Shown in pieces: positions 24,469 to 33,120 of a stretch of DNA of 54,630 nucleotides. Both the position numbers and the translations under genes were made by a program. The stretch lies in NCBI GenBank assembly GCA_021845725.1, contig JAJZVL010000014.1, positions 1 through 54,630 of the forward strand, written 5' to 3'. The DNA is from Actinomycetes bacterium. GTDB lineage: Bacteria > Actinomycetota > Acidimicrobiia > Acidimicrobiales > RAAP-2. How positions within the stretch are numbered: the first letter of the stretch is position 1; each line of letters begins with the position of its first letter. The notes beneath the pieces are model-generated. The model was not told where the DNA came from, searched no databases, and saw only the letters and a list, made by a program, of their open reading frames with translations.

Positions 24469-25451
24469 TCGGCATGCTCACCGTCCTCCTCGCCACGGGC
24501 CCGGGCCTCTTGACGAGGATCGGCGCATCGGTCCTGCAGGTCGTGGCCGTCGGCGTCGGTGGCCCGCTGCTCCTCGGGCTGATGGGAAAGATCCGGGCCC
24601 GAGCCGAAGGCCGCGTCGGTCCCCCGATCACTCAGGGGCTCCTCGATCTGCGCAAGCTGGTGCGAAAGGAGGCCATCCGGGCGGAGCACACGAGTGCTGT
24701 CGCTGCCTTGGCACCGCTCGTGCTCGTCGCCTCGGCGGCGGTGGCTGCCGCTGTCACGCCGCTCGTCACCAGCCGTCCGGTGATCGCCGGCGGCGCCGAC
24801 GTCTTCGTGGTCGTCTATCTCCTCCTGATGGGCTCGGTGGCCCTTGCTCTCGGCGGCCTCGACGCCGGCACGGCCTTCGGGGGCATGGGATCGAGCCGGG
24901 CCATGACCATCGGGGCCATCTCGGAGCCGGCGTTGCTGGTCGCCGTGCTGGCCCTCGCCGTCCAGGCGCACACGTCCAACCTGACGGGCATCGTCGCCGC
25001 GAGCCTCTCTCACCCCGAGTGGCTGGCGAGCCCGGAGCGGCTCCTCGCTCTCGCGGCGCTCGTCGTGGTGGTCATCGCCGAGACCGGCCGGATCCCAGTC
25101 GACAACCCGTCCACCCACCTCGAGCTCACGATGATCCACGAGGCGATGATCCTCGAGTACGCGGGGCCCGACCTCGCCCTCGTCACCCTGGGCGAGGCGA
25201 TGCGTCTCGGCCTCTTGCTCGGGCTGGTCGCCAACCTGTTCTTCCCCTGGGGCGTGGACGTCTCTGGCGGCGGCTTCGCCATGTTGGTCGGACTGGTCGC
25301 GCTCGGAGCCAAGACCGCCGCGATCGCCGTGTTGGTGGCCCTGGTCGAGGTCTCGACGGCCAAGCTCCGGCTCTTCAGAGTCCCCGAGCTGTTGGCTGGT
25401 GGCTTCGTCCTCGCCGTCGTGGCGGTCACGACCGGGCTGGTGACGAGGTGA
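24465..25451 (+). CDS. HyfC/HycD/NuoH-like membrane subunit
   Basis: A 328-aa NuoH-family subunit that connects the soluble module to the membrane arm. Typical segments are GKIRARAEGRVGPPITQGLLDL and ETGRIPVDNPSTHLELTMIHEA, the latter with the conserved acidic residues of the quinone/coupling region. The GTG at 24465 overlaps the previous stop; an ATG at 24474 is an equally possible start. It corresponds to Rv0084. Confidence 0.88.
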   Translation: MIGMLTVLLATGPGLLTRIGASVLQVVAVGVGGPLLLGLMGKIRARAEGRVGPPITQGLLDLRKLVRKEAIRAEHTSAVAALAPLVLVASAAVAAAVTPLVTSRPVIAGGADVFVVVYLLLMGSVALALGGLDAGTAFGGMGSSRAMTIGAISEPALLVAVLALAVQAHTSNLTGIVAASLSHPEWLASPERLLALAALVVVVIAETGRIPVDNPSTHLELTMIHEAMILEYAGPDLALVTLGEAMRLGLLLGLVANLFFPWGVDVSGGGFAMLVGLVALGAKTAAIAVLVALVEVSTAKLRLFRVPELLAGGFVLAVVAVTTGLVTR

Positions 25452-26107
25452 GGACCGGTGCCGCGCTCGACGTGGTGGAGCTGGCTGCCGGGATCGTCCT
25501 CGCCGGTGCGGTCGTCGCCCTGTGGCGAAAGGACCTCCGCGCGCTGATCTCGGTGCTCTCGCTCCAGGGCGCAGCCCTCGCCACCGTGGCCGCGGTGCTG
25601 GCCGTCCACGACGGGGACGCCGGCCTCGGCGTCGTGGCCGGCGTGGTGCTCCTTGCCAAGGGGCTCGTCATCCCAGGCCTCCTTGCCCGGGTGGTCCGCG
25701 CCGATCCGGGAAGCCGGGAGACGGCACCACTGGTGAACGTCCCCGCCTCCCTCGTCACCGCGGCCGTCCTGGTCGTCGTCTCCTACCTGGTTGCCGGCCA
25801 CCTCACCGCGCTCTTCCCGGACCCGCTCACCCGACTCGCACCGCTCGGGCTCGCCACGGTGCTCGTCGGCTTCTTCGTCCTCGTCACGAGGAGAAAGGCG
25901 GTCTCCCAGATCGTCGGGCTGCTCCTCGTCGACAACGGAGTCGCGCTCGTCGCGTTCCTCCTCACCGCCGGGGTCCCGCTCCTCGTCGAGCTGGGCGCCT
26001 CCCTGGACGTCCTCCTCGTCGTGATCGTGCTCCAGGTGCTCGCCACGTCGATGCGAGCCCGTTTCGGCCACATCGACCTCGACCAGCTCCGGGAGCTCCA
26101 CGACTGA
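25448..26107 (+). CDS. HyfE-like membrane subunit
   Basis: A 219-aa hydrophobic protein resembling HyfE (hydrogenase-4 component E), with about six transmembrane helices and the NuoK-like segment VSQIVGLLLVDNGVALVAF in its C-terminal half. It begins with GTG overlapping the HyfC-like gene and ends one base into the HyfF-like start. It corresponds to Rv0085 (HycP). Confidence 0.83.
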   Translation: MRTGAALDVVELAAGIVLAGAVVALWRKDLRALISVLSLQGAALATVAAVLAVHDGDAGLGVVAGVVLLAKGLVIPGLLARVVRADPGSRETAPLVNVPASLVTAAVLVVVSYLVAGHLTALFPDPLTRLAPLGLATVLVGFFVLVTRRKAVSQIVGLLLVDNGVALVAFLLTAGVPLLVELGASLDVLLVVIVLQVLATSMRARFGHIDLDQLRELHD

Positions 26108-27567
26108 TGCTTCTCGCCGCGATCGTCTGCGTCCCGCTCGGCGCCGGTGCCTTCGCCGCCATGCTCCCCTGGCGCCGTGTCATCGGCTGGGCGATGGCCC
26201 TCGCCGACGCCGCCGTGCTGGGCCTCGCCATCGAGCTGGCCGTCCAGACCGACCACCACCAGGTGGCCGGCGGGCTCGACGGGGTGCTTCGCGCGGATGC
26301 GCTGAGCGCGTTCATGGCCGTCGTCATCGGTGCGGTGTCGCTCTTGGCGTCGATCCAGTCGGTCCGCTACCTGGAAGCCGAGATCACCCGCGGCGAGCAC
26401 AGCGCGCGCCACGCGTCGCTCTACAGCCTCCTCGTCCAGGTCTTCGTCGCCTGCATGCTCGCAGCGGTCCTCTCGGCCAACCTCGGGGCGCTCTGGGTGG
26501 CGGTCGAGGCAACCACCATCGCCACCACCTTCCTCGTCGGGCACCGCCGGACCGACAAGGCGCTCGAGGCGTCGTGGAAGTACGTCCTCATCTGCTCGGT
26601 CGGCATCGCGCTGGCGTTCCTCGGCACCGTGCTCGTCTACTTCGCCGCGCTGCACGTCCCCGGGCACCCGACGGGTGCCTCGGTTCTCGACTGGACGTCG
26701 CTCATGCACGACTCGCACCGACTCGACCCCGGCGTGGTGCGCCTGGCCATGGCGCTCCTCGTGTTGGGCTATGGCACCAAGGTCGGGCTCGCCCCCATGC
26801 ACAGCTGGCTCCCCGACGCGCACAGCCAAGCACCGGCGCCGGTGTCGGCGCTCATGTCGGGCGTGCTGCTCACCGTCGCCTTCTACGCCCTCCTGCGGTT
26901 CAAGGCGGTCGCCGACGGGGCGCTCGGGCCGGAGTTCACCCGCACGCTCCTCGTCATCGTGGGCCTCGCCTCCCTCCTCGTCGCCGCCTCGCTCCTCCTC
27001 ACCCAGCGCGACGTCAAGCGGATGCTCGCCTACCACAGCATCGAGCACATGGGCCTCATCGCCCTGGGGGCAGCCGCGGGGACGACGCTCGCGATCGCCG
27101 CGGTGCTGCTCCACATCTTGGGCCACGGCCTGGCCAAGGCCGTGCTCTTCCTCGCTTCGGGCGAGATCCTCCTCGTCGAAGGCACGACCGAGATCGACAA
27201 GATCCCTGCCCTCCTCGCCCGGCGGCCGCTGCTCGGCGGCATCTTCGGGTTCGGCCTCGTCGCGCTCCTGGGCCTGCCCCCCTTCAGCCTGTTCGTGAGC
27301 GAGCTCAACATGATCCGCGGCGAGCTGGCGGTCGGGCTCGGCTGGGCGGTGGGCCTCTCGCTCGTGGCGATGGCCGTCATCTTCGCTGCGGTCATGGCGC
27401 ACAGCCGCCACCTGCTCCTGGGCGGGCGGGTGGCCAGCTCGTCGGCGACGTCACGGCTCGTCGGGATCCCCCTCGTGGGCGGGCTCGTCGCCTGCGCGGT
27501 CTTCGGGCTGTCCGCGTGGCCGCTCCAGCCGCTCCTCGACGCCGCAGCACGGGTCGTGGTCCGATGA
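26107..27567 (+). CDS. HyfF-like proton-pumping membrane subunit
   Basis: A 486-aa second antiporter-like subunit. The channel signature is KVGLAPMHSWLPDAHSQAP, with WVAVEATTIATTFLVGH upstream containing the conserved Glu. The 1-bp TGATG overlap couples it to the HyfE-like gene. It corresponds to Rv0086 (HycQ). Two pump-type subunits (this and the HyfB-like one) make the complex larger than formate hydrogenlyase-1 and closer to hydrogenase-4. Confidence 0.87.
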   Translation: MLLAAIVCVPLGAGAFAAMLPWRRVIGWAMALADAAVLGLAIELAVQTDHHQVAGGLDGVLRADALSAFMAVVIGAVSLLASIQSVRYLEAEITRGEHSARHASLYSLLVQVFVACMLAAVLSANLGALWVAVEATTIATTFLVGHRRTDKALEASWKYVLICSVGIALAFLGTVLVYFAALHVPGHPTGASVLDWTSLMHDSHRLDPGVVRLAMALLVLGYGTKVGLAPMHSWLPDAHSQAPAPVSALMSGVLLTVAFYALLRFKAVADGALGPEFTRTLLVIVGLASLLVAASLLLTQRDVKRMLAYHSIEHMGLIALGAAAGTTLAIAAVLLHILGHGLAKAVLFLASGEILLVEGTTEIDKIPALLARRPLLGGIFGFGLVALLGLPPFSLFVSELNMIRGELAVGLGWAVGLSLVAMAVIFAAVMAHSRHLLLGGRVASSSATSRLVGIPLVGGLVACAVFGLSAWPLQPLLDAAARVVVR

Positions 27568-29072
27568 CGCTCCGAGAGCGAGCGGGTCCCTTTCCGGTGC
27601 GCACCTGCGAGCTCGTCACCGCCGGCGAGCTCGAAGCCAGAGCGAGGGCGCTCCTCGGGGCGGGGTTCCGCCTCGCCCTGGTCGCCGGGCACGATGATGA
27701 GCAGCACGGCCTGCGCGTGGTGTACGTCTTCTGCGCCGGGTCCCCTGACCGCCGCGTCGAGCTGCAGATCCGCCTCGACCCGGATCGCCCCTGCGTCCCG
27801 TCCCTCGCCCGCTGGTCGTTCCCGGCCAGCCGCTTCGAGCGCGAGCTGGCTGACCTGTTCGGCATCGAACCGATCGGCCACCCCTTCCTCCGCCCGCTCG
27901 TGCGCCACCAGCATTGGCCGCGGGACTGGTTCTCGATGCGCCGCGACGCCGGACCGCCTCCACCATTGCAGGCCGGCGCCGAGCCGTTCCGCTTCGTCCC
28001 CGTGGAGGGACCCGGCGTCTACGAGATCCCTGTGGGCCCGGTCCATGCCGGACTGATCGAGCCCGGTCACTTCCGCTTCTTCGTCGTCGGCGAGACGATC
28101 CTGAAGATGAAGGCTCGCCTGTGGTTCGTCCACCGAGGCATCGAGAAGCTCTTCGAGGGCCGCAGCGTTGCCGATGGCGTCGTCCTGGCAGAGCGGATCT
28201 CCGGCGACACGACCGCCGCGCACGCCCTGGCGTACTGCCTCGCCGTCGAAGATGCCCTCGGGATCGAGGTCCCTCGAGACCTGCAGCTGCTGAGATCGGT
28301 CGTGGTCGAGCTCGAGCGGGTCACGAACCATGTTGCCGACCTCGGTGCGCTCTGCAACGACGTGGGGTTCGGTGTCGCCCAGGCGCACGCGCTCACGCTG
28401 CGCGAAACGCTGCTGCGGATGGCTCGAGAGGTCACCGGGCATCGCCTGCTGCGCGGTGCCATCCGCCCCGGAGCAGTAGCGCTGCGTCGTCTCCCCGCGA
28501 AGGCCGAGCTGGCCCGCGTCGCGGCGAGCGTCGAGCGCCTTGTCGAGCTCGCCACGTCCAACACGGTGGTGATGGACCGGTTCAAGGGAACGGCCGTCTT
28601 GTCCCGAGACGACGCCGAGGCGATCGGGGTGCTCGGGGTCGTCGCCCGGGCATCGGGCGTCGCCGTCGACGCCCGTATCGGACACCCCTTCTACGACCTC
28701 GGCGACGACCTGGTTCCCGTCGTCGAGCAGGGTGGGGACGTGCTGGCCCGCTTTTCGGTCCGCGCCCGCGAGGTCGCGGTGTCGCTCCGCCTCGTCGAGG
28801 AGCTGGCCGGACGCGCCCGGTCGCTCGAGGGGAGCGTCGGTGACCTGCCGCAGCGCGGCGGCTCCGGGCTCGGGATGGTGGAGGGCTGGCGAGGCACCAT
28901 CGTCCACCGGGTGGAGGTCGGTGCCGACGGGCACCTCACGCGTGCCAAGGTTGTCGACCCGTCCTTCCTCACCTGGCCGGCCCTCTCGGTCGCCCTCGCC
29001 GACACGATCGTCCCGGACTTCCCCCTCGCCAACAAGAGCTTCAACCTCTCGTACGCCGGCAACGACCTGTGA
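27564..29072 (+). CDS. HycE/NuoCD-like large subunit lacking NiFe ligands
   Basis: A 502-aa fusion. Residues ~1-130 are NuoC-like (ERELADLFGIEPIGHPFLRP) and the rest is NuoD / hydrogenase-large-subunit-like. All four cysteines that hold the NiFe centre are missing: the RxCGxC position reads RISGDT (Ser213, Thr216) and the C-terminal DPCxxC position reads SFNLSY (Asn494, Tyr497). It cannot be a normal hydrogenase, and no hyp maturation genes are in the window. It ends the operon and matches Rv0087. Substrate may be a quinone, as in NuoD, or unknown. Confidence 0.86.
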   Translation: MTLRERAGPFPVRTCELVTAGELEARARALLGAGFRLALVAGHDDEQHGLRVVYVFCAGSPDRRVELQIRLDPDRPCVPSLARWSFPASRFERELADLFGIEPIGHPFLRPLVRHQHWPRDWFSMRRDAGPPPPLQAGAEPFRFVPVEGPGVYEIPVGPVHAGLIEPGHFRFFVVGETILKMKARLWFVHRGIEKLFEGRSVADGVVLAERISGDTTAAHALAYCLAVEDALGIEVPRDLQLLRSVVVELERVTNHVADLGALCNDVGFGVAQAHALTLRETLLRMAREVTGHRLLRGAIRPGAVALRRLPAKAELARVAASVERLVELATSNTVVMDRFKGTAVLSRDDAEAIGVLGVVARASGVAVDARIGHPFYDLGDDLVPVVEQGGDVLARFSVRAREVAVSLRLVEELAGRARSLEGSVGDLPQRGGSGLGMVEGWRGTIVHRVEVGADGHLTRAKVVDPSFLTWPALSVALADTIVPDFPLANKSFNLSYAGNDL

Positions 29073-29294
29073 GCGAAGGACCCGCGAACGATCCGGGAGC
29101 GTGGATGCGCCAGGCTCCGCAGCCCGGCGCCTGGTGAGCCCCGAAACAGAGACAGGGACCTCCGGCCCTGGTGCCCCGGTCGGACGGTGCGCACGATCGA
29201 GATGGGATGGTCGCCGATCGACATGGGTGCTCCGTCGACGCCCGCGGCGAGCAACCCGAGCAGGACGCGACAGAAGGAAAGAAGGGAGGCCGGC
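29073..29294. other. Non-coding gap after the Hyf-like operon
   Basis: I see no gene and no convincing strong terminator here; a weak stem (CAGGG...CCCTG around 29150-29170) is the only candidate. The start of the SDR gene could be placed as early as 29187, but its conserved sequence begins at 29295. Confidence 0.35.
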
Positions 29295-30065
29295 GTGATC
29301 CATGTCGAAGGGAAGGTCGTGGTGGTGACCGGGGCAGGTGCTGGCATCGGCCGGGCTACGGCGAAGCTCTTTGCCGACAACGGCGCCAAGGTGGTAGTGA
29401 CCGACGTGAAGCAGGACCAGGGGGAAGAGACCGTCCAGCAGATCACGTCCGCAGGAGGAGACTCGATGTTCCTCCGTCACGACGTGTCCTCCGAGGAGGA
29501 CTGGGTACGCGTGCTGGCCGCCGCCAAGGAGCAGTTCGGGGGCATCGACGTGCTCGTCAACAACGCAGGCATCTACGTCATCGCCCCGGTGACCGAGACG
29601 ACGCTCGAGCAGTGGAACAAGCTGTTCTCCATCAACGTCACCGGCGTTTTCCTCGGTGCCAAGCACGTCGTCTCCTACCTGGTGGAGAGGGGCGGCGGAT
29701 CGATCGTCAACCTGTCCTCGGTGGCCGGTCTGCTCGGCGCCGCCGGCCACGCCTGCTACGGGGCGAGCAAAGGGGCGGTGCGGATCCTCACGAAGGACCT
29801 GGCCGCGGAGCTCGGACCCCAGAACATCCGGGTCAACTCCATCCACCCGACCTACGTGAAGACCGCTATGGCCGACTACGGGGCGGCGATCGCCGGCAAG
29901 ACCCTCGACGAGATGGGACGCGAGATGTCGGTGCTCGGACGGCTCGCCGAGCCTGAGGACGTGGCGAACGTCATCGTGTTCCTCGCAGCCGACGAGTCCC
30001 GGTACCTCACCGGCGCCGAATTCGTCGTCGACGGGGGCGGAGGCACGTCGGTGCTGGCCGTCTGA
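29295..30065 (+). CDS. Short-chain dehydrogenase/reductase (SDR)
   Basis: A 256-aa classical SDR. The nucleotide-binding motif is TGAGAGIGRA, the structural motif NNAG is followed by the catalytic Ser in IVNLSSVAG and the YGASKG Tyr/Lys pair, and the C-terminal SRYLTGAEFVVDGG is intact. It should be an active NAD(P)-dependent alcohol/ketone oxidoreductase; cofactor choice leans to NAD because an Asp (VTDVK) ends the second strand. The GTG at 29295 has a GGGAGG ribosome site 5 bp upstream. The substrate is unknown; the APC permease next to it could supply it. Confidence 0.9.
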   Translation: MIHVEGKVVVVTGAGAGIGRATAKLFADNGAKVVVTDVKQDQGEETVQQITSAGGDSMFLRHDVSSEEDWVRVLAAAKEQFGGIDVLVNNAGIYVIAPVTETTLEQWNKLFSINVTGVFLGAKHVVSYLVERGGGSIVNLSSVAGLLGAAGHACYGASKGAVRILTKDLAAELGPQNIRVNSIHPTYVKTAMADYGAAIAGKTLDEMGREMSVLGRLAEPEDVANVIVFLAADESRYLTGAEFVVDGGGGTSVLAV

Positions 30066-30073
30066 TCCAGGGT

Positions 30074-30132
30074 GTGCACTGCACTCTTATCTGCGAGCAG
30101 TTCGCATTTGCTCGTAGAGTGCTGGTGTGCAC
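30074..30132. promoter_or_regulatory. Nested inverted repeats before the APC permease
   Basis: Arms GTGCAC/GTGCAC, GCACTCT/AGAGTGC and GCGAGCA/TGCTCGT are nested around a 9-bp centre, and TGCGA-5bp-TCGCA overlaps inside. The structure reaches the GTG start of the permease. It may be a bidirectionally folding terminator for the SDR gene or a regulator-binding region of the permease. Confidence 0.5.
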
Positions 30133-31620
30133 GAGCAGGCAGAGGGACGCGCCATCGCCACTGCACCGGCGGTCGGCGAGCCCGGCAGCGACGGCATCGC
30201 AGGATCGGGCCTGCGTCAGTCGTTCAGGCTCGGCGACCTCGTGCCGCTGTCGGTCTCGAGCGTCGGCCCGATGTTCTCGGTGGCGGCGACCGGGGGGGTC
30301 ATGGCAGCACAGGCCGGATGGTGGACGCTGCCCGCCGTCGGTGCGCTCGCGATCCCCTTCATCGTCTCGAGCTTCGTGTTCCGGCTGCTCAACCGGCACT
30401 TCCCCCACGCAGGTGCGTCTTACCACTGGTCGGCCCGCATCGTGGGGCGCGGGGTTTCGCGCTACCAGGCGTGGATCTTGATCCTCGCCTACTTCTTCTC
30501 GATCCCCCCGATCGCCATCCCGGCGAGCTCCTACACGCTGGCGCTGGTGGCGCCGCACGAGCACGCGCCCGCGATCGTCCAGATGCTCGTGACGCTCTTT
30601 TGGATCTGCTTCGCCGCAGTGCCGCTGCTCCTCGGCGCGCGTCCGACGGCGCGGATCACCCAGGTGTTCTTTGCCATCGAGGTGATCTCGCTGTTCTCCT
30701 TCGCGGCGTTGGGCGCGGCGCGCTGGTCCAAGATCTCGGTCCCGATCCACTTCGGGGCCCCTCCGATCGGCGGGATCCTCGTGGTCGCGGTGGTCGCAGC
30801 GACGATCCTCGACGGGTGGGAGATCGACAGCTATGCGGCAGAGGAGTCCCGTCGTCCCCGCGCCCACCCAGGCATCGGCGGGATCGTCGGCGCGCTCGGC
30901 GCGCTCGGGTTCTACGCGATCTTGTACCCGCTCATGCTTGGCGAGACTCCGCTGCACCAGCTCGCCGGCTCCCCCGACCCGCTGGTCGCGTGGTCGCACC
31001 GCCTCGTGCCCGCCGAACCGTGGGCCATCTTGATCCCGATCCTGGCGTCGACTGCCGGTGGCCTGTGGCTGACGAGCTTCATCTTGACGCGCGCGCTGTA
31101 CGCGATGGGCCGGGAGCGACTGGTCCCCCGGCAGTTCGCGCGCCTCAACCGTGCCCGTGTGCCCCATGTCGCCATCGTCGCCTCGCTCGGCACGGCCGGG
31201 TTGGTCTGCGCCCTCCAGCTGTTCGTCTCCTCGCTGGGCTCGTTCTTCAGCCTGCTCCTGTCGGCTGCGGGGTTCTTCCTCCTCGCCGAGTTCTTCTTGG
31301 ACTCGATCACCGCTGTGGTGTTCCTCACCGTCGGCCACAAGCGTCTCCCTGACGTCGCGTTGCAGCCCCACGGTCACCCGGGCCTCCTTCTCGGCGCGCT
31401 GTGCTCGAGCGCCGTGATGGGGGTCTTGCTCGTCGGGTTCTTCGTGTACGGGCCCCGGGCGTTCGGGGGCGGGATCGACGCGACCCTGGGGGCGCTGCTC
31501 GGGCTCGGGTTCGCGTTCGCCTGGTGGACTCGCCGGCGAGCGAGAGAACCGGTGACGTTCGAGGGGGGCGACGCCGGCGCGCCGGGCGCCGCCGGCGCGC
31601 CGGGCGCCCTCGACGCATGA
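30127..31620 (+). CDS. APC-superfamily amino acid/amine permease
   Basis: A 497-aa transporter with about 12 hydrophobic helices. The N-terminal segment after residue ~30 (LRQSFRLGDLVPLSVSSVGP) and the first-helix region with GGVMAAQAG fit the APC (amino acid-polyamine-organocation) superfamily, and the cytoplasmic YAMGRERLVPRQFARLN loop between later helices is characteristic. Substrate is not predictable. The C-terminal tail contains a Gly-Ala-Pro repeat encoded by a perfect 18-bp duplication. GTG start; convergent with the downstream epimerase. Confidence 0.83.
   Translation: MHEQAEGRAIATAPAVGEPGSDGIAGSGLRQSFRLGDLVPLSVSSVGPMFSVAATGGVMAAQAGWWTLPAVGALAIPFIVSSFVFRLLNRHFPHAGASYHWSARIVGRGVSRYQAWILILAYFFSIPPIAIPASSYTLALVAPHEHAPAIVQMLVTLFWICFAAVPLLLGARPTARITQVFFAIEVISLFSFAALGAARWSKISVPIHFGAPPIGGILVVAVVAATILDGWEIDSYAAEESRRPRAHPGIGGIVGALGALGFYAILYPLMLGETPLHQLAGSPDPLVAWSHRLVPAEPWAILIPILASTAGGLWLTSFILTRALYAMGRERLVPRQFARLNRARVPHVAIVASLGTAGLVCALQLFVSSLGSFFSLLLSAAGFFLLAEFFLDSITAVVFLTVGHKRLPDVALQPHGHPGLLLGALCSSAVMGVLLVGFFVYGPRAFGGGIDATLGALLGLGFAFAWWTRRRAREPVTFEGGDAGAPGAAGAPGALDA
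31573..31608. repeat. 18-bp tandem duplication in the permease 3' end
   Basis: GCCGGCGCGCCGGGCGCC occurs twice back-to-back and encodes AGAPGA repeats at the permease C-terminus. A further 14-bp match (GAGGGGGGCGACGC) occurs at 31561 and 31649. Probably slippage in very GC-rich DNA. Confidence 0.85.
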
Positions 31621-31644
31621 GGGAGGCGACGCCCGGGGGGCGGC

Positions 31645-32973
31645 TCACGAGGGGGGCGACGCGTGTCCCAGCTGGTGGCGCAGGGAGGCGTCGAGCGTGG
31701 GTCGGCGGAAGCAGAACCCCGCGGCCTCCAGCCGTGCCGGCGCGACGCGCTGGCTCGCACAGGCGAGCTCTCGAGCGCCCTCGGTGCCAAGCACCGCGCC
31801 GAGCGCCGCCTTCGGCACGGCGACGAGCGCCGGGCGGTGCAGGACCCGTGCGAGCGTCTGCGTGAGCTCGGCGTTGCGGACCGGGGCAGGGGTGACCGCG
31901 TTCAGCACGCCCGCCAGGGCAGGGTCGACGAGCGCTCTCGCATAGACGTCGGTCAGGTCGTCGAGGTCGATCCACGACAGCCACTGGTTGCCGTCGGCGA
32001 CCCGTCCGCCCAGGCCTGCGAGGAACAGGGGGCGCAAGAGCGCGAGCATCCCGCCGGCAGCGGACAGCACGATGCCGGTGCGCACGACGACGACGCGCAT
32101 GCCGGCGTCCGCGGCACCCTTGGTCGCCGCTTCCCACTGTGCCACCACGTCGGCGAGGAAGCCGTCACCGCGGCCTGCCCCTTCGTCGAGGAGCTCGTCG
32201 CCCCGATCGGATCCGTAGTAGCCGATCGCGGACGCTGCGAGCAGCACGCGGGGGCCGCGCGCCTGCGCCAGCGCTCCGGCGAGCCGGCGAGTCGGCTCGA
32301 TCCTGCTCGAGGCGATCGCCTCCTTGTGCCGGCCCGTGAAGCGCCCGGCGATCGAGGCGCCGGCGAGGTGGACGACGGCGTCGACGCCCTCGAAGACGCC
32401 TGGGTCGGGAGCAAAGGGGTTCCACGCGCGCTCGTCGTCGGCCAGTGGGGCGCGCCGGACGAGCCGGATCACCCTGTGGCCCGCGGTCGAGAGGAACGCT
32501 GAGAGCGCGGTGCCGACCAGGCCCGAAGACCCCGTCACCGCGACGGTCTGCGGAGTGGGATCGATCAGCCGAAGATCGGATTGCACGCCGAGGTCGTCGC
32601 GAAGCTGGGCGTGTCGGTAGGCGAACATCCTGCGAAGCGCCAGCGCCGGCAGAGGGGTCGTGACCGTGTCGGTCAGCCGCGTGCGGCTCGGGCCCTCCGG
32701 TGCGAAGGAGTGCACGTGGTGCCAGGGGAGAGGGAGCGAGACGAGATCGTCCACGAACCGGTACGGCGGGTCGTAGTCGTGGTGCTGGGCGACCCAGCGG
32801 ATACCGCCGGGCAGGCGGACGACCGCTCTTCCGTCCGCCAGCGAGGGTGCTTCTGCCACGAGACGCGCTCCGAGCCACGGCGGGGTCAGCCGCTGGAACG
32901 CCCCCGGCCGCTCGTGCCAGGCGAAGACGTCTTCGATCGGCTGGTCGAGCACGCTCGAGCACTCGATGCTCAC
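31645..32973 (-). CDS. TIGR01777-type epimerase with N-terminal SRPBCC domain
   Basis: A 442-aa protein. Residues ~1-140 are a SRPBCC/START-like domain (CSSVLDQPIEDVFAWHERPG). Residues ~145-435 are an extended-SDR 'epimerase family' domain with VTGSSGLVGTAL as nucleotide site, VVHLAGASIAGRF and ASAIGYYGSDRGDE. This two-domain form is common in actinobacteria and plants (SDR39U1 relatives), but the reaction is unknown. It is transcribed away from the ABC operon that begins at 33121 and ends convergently with the APC permease, 24 bp away. Confidence 0.87.
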   Translation of the reverse strand: MSIECSSVLDQPIEDVFAWHERPGAFQRLTPPWLGARLVAEAPSLADGRAVVRLPGGIRWVAQHHDYDPPYRFVDDLVSLPLPWHHVHSFAPEGPSRTRLTDTVTTPLPALALRRMFAYRHAQLRDDLGVQSDLRLIDPTPQTVAVTGSSGLVGTALSAFLSTAGHRVIRLVRRAPLADDERAWNPFAPDPGVFEGVDAVVHLAGASIAGRFTGRHKEAIASSRIEPTRRLAGALAQARGPRVLLAASAIGYYGSDRGDELLDEGAGRGDGFLADVVAQWEAATKGAADAGMRVVVVRTGIVLSAAGGMLALLRPLFLAGLGGRVADGNQWLSWIDLDDLTDVYARALVDPALAGVLNAVTPAPVRNAELTQTLARVLHRPALVAVPKAALGAVLGTEGARELACASQRVAPARLEAAGFCFRRPTLDASLRHQLGHASPPS

Positions 32974-33030
32974 CCGGCCACACTCTCACGTCTCGCGCGT
33001 TTCGCCGCGCCAGGCTCGCCAGGGGGTGCC

Positions 33031-33059
33031 TTGCCCTGAATTCTCGGATTTGATTAGAT
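33031..33059 (+). promoter_or_regulatory. Candidate promoter of the Liv-type ABC operon
   Basis: TTGCCC, 17 bp, TTAGAT precedes the binding-protein gene by about 60 bp. TTTGATTAGA overlapping the -10 resembles, with two changes, the TTGATCAAA sequence at other promoters of the island. Low certainty. Confidence 0.3.
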
Positions 33060-33120
33060 GTCAGAAGTGCGACAAGACTCACGACCCGTGACCGCAGCAC
33101 TCGTGACAAGGGGGGCTTTC

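Noticed and set aside
27564-29072. Functional NiFe-hydrogenase large subunit
   Set aside because: All four NiFe-binding Cys positions are substituted and no hyp maturation genes are seen in the window.
27030-29846. 938-codon minus-strand open frame
   Set aside because: Mirror of the HyfF- and HycE-like genes and SDR; composition typical of antisense high-GC frames.
31561-31662. CRISPR-like or mobile-element repeat near 31.6 kb
   Set aside because: Only two tandem 18-bp units and a 14-bp match in GC-rich coding ends; no spacers, no transposase.
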